The notes under the pieces: generated by a model | Databases searched by the model: none | Told to the model about the DNA's origin: nothing | The model's input: only the letters and a program-made list of their open reading frames with translations | Shown: positions 56,473-64,000 of the stretch, one piece after another | Layout of the letters: every line of letters begins with the position of its first letter | Position numbering within the stretch: the first letter of the stretch is position 1 | Made by a program: the position numbers and the translations under genes | Source: Metarhizium brunneum | Lineage: Eukaryota; Ascomycota; Sordariomycetes; Hypocreales; Clavicipitaceae | Length of the DNA stretch: 64,000 nucleotides | Reading direction: 5' to 3' | Assembly: GCF_013426205.1 (NCBI RefSeq) | Contig: NC_089422.1 | Span: forward strand, 620,001 to 684,000

Positions 56473-58029
56473 ATGCGGTCGATTTTAGGTGCAGCTGCCG
56501 TTCTCTTCGCCGCTGCTGTCTCGGCCGTCAGCACCGCTGGGAACCGGCTGCTGGTTGTACTTGATGACGTGGCAGAGAAGGAGAACTACAAGCAATTCTT
56601 TGGTGATTTGACAGGTAAGAATGCGGCCGATGCCATGCGAATATTGGGAAACCTGGGGAACATTGGGCCGGTGCTAACTGGTTTGCAGAGAGAGGCTATC
56701 ACATCACCTACGAGACGCCGAAGAGCGAACATGTCAAGTTGTTCCATTTGGGCGAGAGGACATACGACCACTTGGTGTTTTTGCCTGCAAAGGTCAAGGG
56801 TGAGATTTTTTGGAGTGTAGCCCTCGTGTCTCTGGAGATGAATCATTGCTGATCGACGGCAGCCCTCGGACCTAACTTGACGCCCAACATTCTCGTCGAC
56901 TTCGTCAACGCCAACGGCAACATCCTCGTCGCTCTGTCGTCCACCACGCCCGCCTCTTCGTCACTGACTTCCCTCCTGGCCCAGATTGACATTGGGCTCC
57001 CCGCTGAACGCACCGGCACCGTCGTCGACCACTTCAACTACGACGCTCTCTCCGCCCCCGAGTCCCACGACGTCCTGGTGCTCGATGCGCCCACCAACGT
57101 GCGCCCTGGCCTCAAGAATTACTTCGAGGTCCCGGGTGTCTTGTCCTTCCCCCACGGTGCTGGACACACGCTTGGGCCTGGCGCGCTCTTGACGCCCGTG
57201 ATCCGTGCCCCGTCTACTGCGTACAGCTACAACCCCAAGGAGCAGGCCGAGGCCGTGGACCCCGAAGATCTCTTTGCCGCGGGCAAGCAGCTTACGCTGG
57301 TGTCTGTTTTCCAGGCACGCAACTCGGCTAGAGTCGCGGTTGTTGGGTCCGCCGAGATGCTGCAGGACAAATGGCTGGATGCCAAGGTCTCGCGCCCAGA
57401 AGGCAGCAAGGTCAAGACTGAGAACCGTGAATTCGCCAAGAGACTCTCCGGCTGGGCCTTCCAGGAGATTGGTGTATTGCGTGTGAACAACATCGAGCAT
57501 CAGCTCAAGGGAGACAACGAGACGAACCCCGAGATTTACCGCATTAAGAACGATGTCGTGAGTTAGACCTCATTACCAATACAGTGTATCGTCTTTGCTG
57601 ACCACCATGCAGTCGTATAGCATTTCCATGTCGGAGTATTCCTGGAACAAGTGGGAGCCGTACACCCTCCCTGCCACCGACGCCCTCCAGCTCGAGTTCT
57701 CCATGCTGTCGCCCTTCCACCGACTGGATCTCCAGCCCCTTAGTGTCAGCGACTCTGCCACCGTCTACGGCACCAGCTTCACGCTTCCTGACCAGCACGG
57801 CATCTTCAACTTCAAGATCAACTACAAGCGGCCGTTCCTGACTTACATCGAGGAGAAGAACACCGTCAGCGTGCGCCACATTGCTCATGACGAGTGGCCC
57901 AGAAGTTATGTCATCTCAGGGGCGTGGCCTTGGATCTCTGGTATTGGGGCTACAGTGGGCGGCTTTGTGGGCTTCTGTGCCATTTGGATGTATAGCAAGC
58001 CAGTGGGGGGCAAGCCCAAGACCAAATAA
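56473..58029 (+). CDS. wbp1: oligosaccharyltransferase 48 kDa subunit (Wbp1/OST48)
   Basis: Essential ER subunit of the oligosaccharyltransferase that N-glycosylates nascent proteins. Four exons: 56473-56614, 56689-56799, 56863-57557, 57613-58029 (454 aa, in frame). Signal peptide (RSILGAAAVLFAAAVSAVS), then NRLLVVLDD. The first two junctions give ERGYHITYETPK and KALGPNLTPN, both typical. The luminal domain has FVNANGNILVALSS, SAPESHDVLVLDAP, FPHGAGHTLGP and RVAVVGSAEML; the C-terminal part has YSWNKWEPY. A single membrane helix (WISGIGATVGGFVGFCAIWMY) ends with KPKTK, with Lys at -3 and -5 as in a K-x-K-x-x ER-retention signal. Introns are 74, 63 and 55 nt with clear branch points. Confidence 0.95.
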
Positions 58030-58956
58030 GTAATCAAGATGGAGGGATAACGGGGAAAATTTTGTACGATCTCATGCTTGGAGGGAGGGAATGTTGGTGT
58101 AGAGTATATACGCGACTGGTAAAATGATAGATTTGTGGTTCGCCGAGTCCCCCGTAGCCTTGGATACCAGCGTGGGGTATGTTGTAGCGCAAAACATGGC
58201 GATTCTAAAAAAAAAAAAAACCTTTTTATTTTCGTCGCCTCAAACCTTAACAAACGCAGACTGACATCATAACCACGGTGCCATCTTAGCAAGGAGCCGC
58301 GCCAAGCTAAGTAGCCCATCCAGTACCGCAGTCTCTTGACCTAAATATTACTAACAAACCGAAACAAAAGCAAGTCAATGAAAAAAGAAGACGGCGCAAT
58401 AAAAGAAAGCTGCGAGAGGGATAGTGTAGGGCTCTTTGTTCCCGTCAATCACTGCAAAAACTTCACGTTTATGCCCCGCTCCTCCCCTTTCTTCGAGACC
58501 CGAGAGTCCCGATAAAGACAGATGGAGATGCGAACAATTCGTCGCATGTTGAATGGATTGCCAAGCGGCAAGCATTCATCAATGCCGACTTTTGTCTGTC
58601 GCAGACGTGGCTGTGCGGAGGTGGGCACAATGGATGTATGTGGATGAACAAAGACGATTATGCGCAAATCCCCGACAATGCCAAGGGCGAGGAGCAAAGC
58701 GTGCCCAACCCGAGATCCGGCACAGTGAAGAAGACGAGGTTACGAACAAACGAAGAGAGTGCTCGTCCAAGGAGCAGAGAGAATAAAGACGGGCTCGGAA
58801 CAAAAGTTTGATGCCTAGCGCGTCTTTGAAGGGCCGGTGTTGAACCAACGCCGACGGCTTGTCCAGGAGGATGTATAAAGATCTGGCGAGATGCTCACCA
58901 AGATGGGCTGTTCATTCTCAGTTCTCATCAACCAGTACCCAACAACATTCACAAAC
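58030..58956. promoter_or_regulatory. intergenic; promoter of the chitinase gene
   Basis: About 930 bases. Has a poly-A run of about 14 at 58207-58221 (3' flank of OST48). 58850-58956 is the leader of the chitinase; an in-frame ATG at 58891 would add 22 residues before the signal peptide. Confidence 0.45.
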
Positions 58957-60144
58957 ATGCGTTTCGAATCTACACTCTGGACAGCACTGCTGTCGTATGT
59001 CGCCCCCGCGCTGGGCGCCAACGTCCTCGTGGGGTACTATCCTACGTGGAAGCATGCCGCTATTTCCAACATGGACTTGTCCAACTACACCCACGTCAAC
59101 GTTGCCTTTGCGATTCCCCACGAGAATGGAACCCTGTCGTTTGAAGGCGACACCTTCATGGACAAGCTTGTCCCCAAACTACAGGGCGCCGGCTCCAAGG
59201 TCCTCGTGTCCATCGGCGGCTGGTCCGGCTCGGCAAACTTCTCATCTATAACCAAGGACACTGCTCTGAGTGGCACTCTGACCAAGAGCATCATCGACAT
59301 GATGACCAAGTATAAGCTGGACGGCATCGACATCGACTGGGAGTTCCCCGGCCGAAAGGGGAGCGATTGCAACGTCGTCGACGAGCAAAACGACGCGACC
59401 AATTTCCTTAAGTACCTGAATGACCTGCGGGCCAAGATGGACGAGGCCCTTGGAAAGGGCAAGCTGATCACGCTGGCGCTGCGAATACAGCCTTTTGACG
59501 GGCCCGGCGGCAAGGACGTCTCGGGGTTCGCCAAGGTGGTCGACTTTGCCAATCTGATGCAGTACGATCTTAACGGCGCGTGGGGCGAGACGAGCGGTCC
59601 CCTTGCCCCCCTGAATTTTGAGGAGAAGAAGGGGACGCAGCTGTCGTTTGCGACGGCGATTGAGGCCTGGACCAAGGCGGGCTGGCCGGCGAAGCAGCTC
59701 ACCGCCGGCGCCGCGTTCTACGGCTATTCGGTCACGGCGGCCGAGGACATGTTGAAGACCAACCCCCCGAACCAGTACGCCAAGATGGAAAAGGAGCGCC
59801 CCAAGGGAGATCAAGAAGACGAGATGGTTACGGAGCCGTGCTCCAGCGCGCCAAAGGCATATACCGGCATCTGGACGTACAAGAACCTCCGAGGCCAGGG
59901 GGTGCTGTCTTCACCTGATGAAGCGAAAGCCCCCTGGGTGAGGACCTTTGATAACAAGACAATGACCCCCTGGTTGTTCAATTCTGAGAGCAAAGTCTTC
60001 ATCTCGTACGATGACCAGAGGAGTTTGGCGGCCAAGGTCAAGTTTGCCGAGTCCAAGGGCCTGGGCGGCATGATGGTGTGGAGTATCGAGCGGGATTACA
60101 ACGGCGAGTTGTTGAGTGAGCTCAAGAAGTTTGGGTCCAAGTGA
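58957..60144 (+). CDS. GH18 chitinase
   Basis: Secreted glycoside hydrolase family 18 endochitinase acting on fungal or arthropod chitin. Intronless, 395 aa, start placed at ATG 58957 because it begins a clean signal peptide (RFESTLWTALLSYVAPALGA). Strand motifs: VLVGYYPTWK, VLVSIGGWSGS (beta 3, SxGG) and the catalytic DGIDIDWE with Asp122, Asp125, Asp127 and the acid Glu129. These are followed by LMQYDLNGAWGE (beta 6), LTAGAAFYGYSV, and GGMMVWSIERDYNG (beta 8, Trp at the bottom). All catalytic residues are present. There is no chitin-binding module or GPI signal, so it is a single-domain secreted enzyme. Fungal-cell-wall remodelling or host-chitin use cannot be told apart from sequence. Confidence 0.93.
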   Translation: MRFESTLWTALLSYVAPALGANVLVGYYPTWKHAAISNMDLSNYTHVNVAFAIPHENGTLSFEGDTFMDKLVPKLQGAGSKVLVSIGGWSGSANFSSITKDTALSGTLTKSIIDMMTKYKLDGIDIDWEFPGRKGSDCNVVDEQNDATNFLKYLNDLRAKMDEALGKGKLITLALRIQPFDGPGGKDVSGFAKVVDFANLMQYDLNGAWGETSGPLAPLNFEEKKGTQLSFATAIEAWTKAGWPAKQLTAGAAFYGYSVTAAEDMLKTNPPNQYAKMEKERPKGDQEDEMVTEPCSSAPKAYTGIWTYKNLRGQGVLSSPDEAKAPWVRTFDNKTMTPWLFNSESKVFISYDDQRSLAAKVKFAESKGLGGMMVWSIERDYNGELLSELKKFGSK

Positions 60145-61768
60145 TTTGGCTCGATTTCAGGACAAGTGAGATGGAGGGGAGGCGGTTTGGATAGATGCCA
60201 TGCAGCCGGTCGCCGGCCGACGGGAAGCTACGGAGGAGGACGGGACGATGGAAGATGGCGAGAGTGTAACTTGACTAGCCAGCAATGGAACGAAGGGGAG
60301 TACTTGAACTTGTGAACCTGCAATCCAAACCCTCTGTGATGAGCTGTGCCAACGAAAAAAGTCTGAAAATCCCATTTTTTTCAGCTGACCCCTTGAAGCA
60401 TGACGACTCGTAGTGAAAAACCCCGCGCTTCCAAAGTCGAGGATGTTAAACCGAGTTCTGCTGTTTGGGGCTCCTATACATCGCTAGATGCCCCCCTAAA
60501 TCAATTCTTCAACCCGTGACGGGCCAATTTCATGGACGAGATCTAGCCCGGCGTGCGGCATAATAAACAGAACTCAAGAATACATCTCTAGGGGAAACAC
60601 AAACTCAATACTGGCCCATCATTTGAGGTACATACTCGTCCTTAGACCTCCAGGAATGCATAACAACCAAGTGTGGGTGAGCTGAAACAAAGCGCAGGAG
60701 AAAGAAAAGAAACCGCCCTCAGATTAGCTCTCTTACGTTCTCAGTGACAACGCGCGACTCGGACCGTAATCCTCGAACGCAATGAACATCGCCGCTGCTG
60801 CCTGCAAATTTGGCTTTTTGGACCTTGATCATCATCGGGCTGATAATTCTTTACTCCGTCAATTTCCCCGATCCACCTTTCAGATCATGCCTATCCAGCC
60901 TGCTCCGATTGAAAACTATACTTTATCAAGGTCACTGACCTTGCCACGTACCCAACTACGCTCGATGAGCGAGAAAATCGGCTTCGTGGACTAGTCTCTG
61001 ATACAAAGGCTGTCTGTCATTGCGGCTACTGCGGACATGGCAGGTCTGCAAAGTTTCACGAGGGGAAGGGAATGGGAGCCTGCTCGGATCTCTGTTCTTA
61101 GCCTGGTCCTTTGCTCATGGGCGGGTTCTTTGCAAACCCAGCCCGTGGCATCCCTGCTCTGGCGTAGATGTGTTTCGTCATGGCAGGATTTCGTGCTGCC
61201 TGCCACCATGTCAAGGCAAGCACTTGCTTGGCTGTGGGTGCGTCCAGGGCGGTGAATCAGCGGGTATACTGCGACACGGCAGATTTTGTATGCCGTAGCA
61301 AATAGGTATACTGATTGTCACGGCTGAACTTGTCGTGAGATGAGCTGATGACAACTTTGATAGTGTCGTTTGCGATGAATTAGGGGTGGAAGAAGTTCAC
61401 GGTAGTCAGTGTGTTGGACGGAAGGGCGGCAAATTGTCGGTGGAAAAAATCTCTATTAAGGAATATGTCCATGAGTAGGCCAGAACAATACAAACGCCAG
61501 CCTAATGAGGCAGTATTGAAAGGTTAAAAAATAAAGCTGGTGGTAATTGTGAAAGATTGAAATTGCATCAGCCTCAGAAGAGAAAGGCTGATGAGGCTAA
61601 GAGCTAGAAATGTGGCTGATTGTGGCGAGTGCCTTGACTCGTCCCACTTGTTGCTTTCAACACCACGAGACTGGACAAACTTGAAATCGACACCTTCAAC
61701 AGGCAAACCGCCACAGCTCCATACCCTCACAGTTCGCAGACGCTGGCTACGCGTCAAGAGCCGAAAAC
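60145..61768. other. intergenic, no supported gene
   Basis: 3' flank of the chitinase, then about 1.6 kb without recognisable frames up to the Isy1 start codon. Confidence 0.45.
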
Positions 61769-62566
61769 ATGGTACCATTCACCCCCTCTCCTGCATTGGT
61801 AGGTGGACACTTGGCTAACGCATTTTAGGCCCGAAATTCAGAAAAGGCCCAGTCCATGCTCTTTCGCTTTCGCGAAGCCCAAGCTGCAGACCTAGGCATC
61901 ATCGACGCCGGCCGCGCACGTCGGCCCAAAGGCATTACGGAAGTCGACTCGGTGCCTCTTTGCGAAAAATGGCGCGGCCAGGTGCTCAAGGAGATCTCGC
62001 GCAAGGTCTCTCGCATCCACGACCCTGTGTTGAGCGACTACCAGATCCGCGACCTCAACGACGAGATCAACAAGCTCATGCGGGAAAAGCACATGTGGGA
62101 AATACAAATACGGAACTTGGGAGGGCCAAATTATATGCGCACAGCAGGAAGGATATACGACGAGGAAGGGCGGGAGATACCAGGCGGTGGGAAAGGGTAC
62201 AAGTACTTTGGACGGGCGAAGGAGTTGCCTGGCGTCAAGGAGCTGTTTGACGCGGCGAAAGCCAAGGCGGCAAGGAAGGAGGATAAGCCGCTGGAGGACA
62301 GGCGCGATCTACGGAAGAATGTGGATGCGGCGTATTATGGGTTCGCGCCGGGTGAAGAGGACGATGCGTTGTTGGCGTATGAGGCGGAGAAGGAGAGGTT
62401 GGCCGTGGCGAATTTGCTGAAGAACGGACCGCAGGAACCTCCGGAGGGATGGGAGGCTTTGCCTGGTGACACGGGCGATGGACAGGTTTGGGTTTTGCCG
62501 ACGATGGAGGAGGTTCAACAGGAACTCATTGAGAGGAGGAGGCAGAAGTTGCTGGATCAGTTGTAG
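61769..62566 (+). CDS. isy1: pre-mRNA splicing factor Isy1
   Basis: Component of the Prp19/NTC spliceosome complex. Two exons: 61769-61771 (the ATG alone) and 61829-62566 (246 aa). The 57-nt intron has GTACCA, branch CTAAC and acceptor TTTTAG, and gives M/ARNSEKAQSMLFRFREAQ, the family's conserved N-terminus. Continuing motifs are ADLGIIDAGRARRPKGITEV, CEKWRGQVLKEISRKVSRIHD, QIRDLNDEINKLMREKHMWE, IRNLGGPNY and EIPGGGKGYKYFGRAKELPG, all diagnostic of Isy1. The downstream in-frame ATG at 61856 would lose the conserved first ten residues, so the split start codon is preferred. The C-terminal half carries acidic and Arg/Lys-rich helices as in relatives. Confidence 0.93.
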
Positions 62567-64000
62567 GAATGGTGTTGGGAGATGCCGGACATTTGGGGAA
62601 ACGTGATGACAATCTTGGCCATGGTGGGTTGTGCACAGCGACGGGCTGAGGGAATATGGCAGAGGCATTCATTACCCTACGAGTTGCTGTGATTTTGCAG
62701 CCTTCGCGCCGTTGTGCTGGGACGGTGACGATGTATCCGTCGTCATCGTCGTCGTCGTCGCACAGCCGGTCCGGGCTGAACATGTCGCGATATTTAGTAT
62801 GCGTTATCCGTGATGAGGCAGTATCTGGAGTTACGGGGCTGTTTTCTAGGCGTTAGCATTTAAGGTTGATCTCGGGGTTAAACTGGGTGGCTTAACGGCG
62901 TACATGAAGGATCCGGAGATGAATGGGTCAATTCTAGAAATCATCGAGTGAAATGCTCCGTGAGAAAATGGGGACTTTCGATCAAGTCCCCGGTTTGTTT
63001 ATAGCCGGACGACCAGGGTCTTGTTTAGTGCGATGGCTTGAGAGGCAGCATTGAGCGTCAATCTAAGGCAATACAACGCCAACTGCAACGTCGTAATATC
63101 ATTGATCCTTGATTAACCAGACGTGGTCCTCGCGCCTAGCAGGATGCGGCAGCCGGGGTAGTGGCCATGCTCAAGACGATGAACGGGCTGACTGGTTGTG
63201 AGCCTCTTCCACGGCAGATTGGTGAATTATTATATGCGAAGTACTCCAGCAAAGTTGACAATGAGACACCGAGTGTCCACTGAAGATGACGAGCGAAACA
63301 TGTCGATATGCCAAGCTGCAGACGGCCTTTGCTAGCTTCAGGGGTCGCAACCAATGGGCACAGACCGGCCCAATCGTTTGAGAGATGATAACATCGTCGT
63401 CGACCAATCGAAGGCTGGAGGGACTTGGCCTGCTTCGCCCCCAGGCTCGAGCTAGCGAGAAATAACCTTTGACAATGACTTCGGGAACTTTGGTACAGAC
63501 AGAGCACCGAGGACCTGAATTGGCAATATTGAACGCCACACATTTGTCAAATATCGGAAATGAGGAATATTGTCGACGATTGCCTCAAGCGAAACCGTCG
63601 TGTGGCAGGCGGGCATCCTCATCACACGGGAAGAAGAGAGCCATTTCCTCCTCGCGTTGTAGATGACGATAAGAATTCATCCGAGCGAGGATGCTTCAGG
63701 AGGGGTCCGTCCGGGGCGGCTAGGATTCAGGTGAACGATCAATTGATTGCACTTGGACGGTGTTGGACCCATGGACGAACCCCTGAGGGAATACGGCCAG
63801 GAGCATGCATGTGAAGTCTGGCCAACCTTGAACCAGCTCGGCTCCGCTTATGTCTCACCACCCAACCCTTAGCTGGGCCACCGGGCTGGAACGCTCTCGG
63901 GACATTGCAATCAGAGTAGGCCAATGTGGTCTAGAGCCGTCGTCGGCTTCCATATGGTATGCAGGCATCGAGACAGGGCTGTGATGAAGGGTCAAGAGTG
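62567..64000. other. intergenic to window end, no supported gene
   Basis: A short TCG/TCATCG microsatellite lies at about 62735-62760. Frames at 63136-63543 (minus) and nearby overlap each other without domains. Nothing else seen. Confidence 0.45.

Noticed and set aside
58891..58956. Earlier in-frame ATG for the chitinase
   Set aside because: It would put 22 polar residues before the signal peptide; ATG 58957 gives a normal secreted protein.
63136..63543. 135-codon minus frame near the window end
   Set aside because: No domain; overlaps another frame of equal length on the same strand.
1..64000. tRNA, rRNA or CRISPR elements
   Set aside because: No intact cloverleaf with both A and B boxes, no rRNA-like conserved stretches, and no regularly spaced direct repeats were seen; only the SINE-like piece at 32.8 kb has tRNA-like boxes.

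Overview
The window looks like nuclear chromosomal DNA of a filamentous ascomycete, most likely Hypocreales and plausibly Clavicipitaceae (Metarhizium/Pochonia-like). The evidence is short introns (48-111 nt) with GT...CTAAC...AG signals, genes on both strands 0.3-3 kb apart, and orthologues of typical fungal genes. The family and order are inferred from gene content only. I found no rRNA, no intact tRNA, no CRISPR array and no intact transposon.

Layout. 1-4.0 kb has no gene I can support. 4.0-9.0 kb is a Cid1/Cut-type nucleotidyltransferase gene with a long CT-rich leader. 9-13 kb has two doubtful small minus-strand genes. 13.8-15.5 kb is a C2H2 regulator (minus) with a first exon I restored by splicing. 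17.2-19.4 kb is a six-exon fungal membrane protein (minus), including one GC-AG intron. 20.3-21.5 kb is a 5'-incomplete gene of the C2H2 family that accompanies NACHT/ankyrin proteins. 22.75-25.3 kb is a divergent pair: a secreted S1/P1 nuclease (minus) and a CYTH-like protein (plus). 25.7-27.2 kb holds relics of a Zn2Cys6 transcription factor and an ankyrin protein. 27.9-30.6 kb carries an alpha-kinase with an N-terminal zinc finger and a MYND protein. 31.5-32.6 kb is a well-preserved but dead PAQR/haemolysin-III receptor gene, followed by an AT-rich block with a possible SINE relic. 33.3-35.0 kb is a very GC-rich PAF-acetylhydrolase-like gene, 35.1-38.2 kb a large Ser-rich unknown, and 38.9-40.6 kb a subtilisin-type serine protease. 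42.9-45.5 kb is a decayed ankyrin array (minus). 47.2-55.3 kb is a BEACH-domain giant gene. 55.7-58.0 kb is a head-to-head pair (complex I 9.5 kDa subunit and OST48/Wbp1). 59.0-60.1 kb is a GH18 chitinase. 61.8-62.6 kb is splicing factor Isy1, whose first coding exon is only the ATG.

Function. The genes do not form a metabolic cluster. Housekeeping functions (mRNA tailing, splicing, N-glycosylation, respiration, vesicle traffic) lie at the two ends and the middle. The stretches 20-33 kb and 41-46 kb behave as accessory DNA: they hold decayed ankyrin, transcription-factor and receptor genes, AT-rich blocks and low gene density. Secreted or degradative enzymes (S1 nuclease, GH18, subtilase) fit a saprotrophic or host-associated lifestyle. 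No new multi-gene system is evident. The strongest unusual observations are the PAQR pseudogene, the ankyrin graveyard, the GC-AG intron, the zinc-finger/alpha-kinase fusion and the candidate SINE relic. Spliced structures were worked out by hand from frame, splice signals and family conservation.
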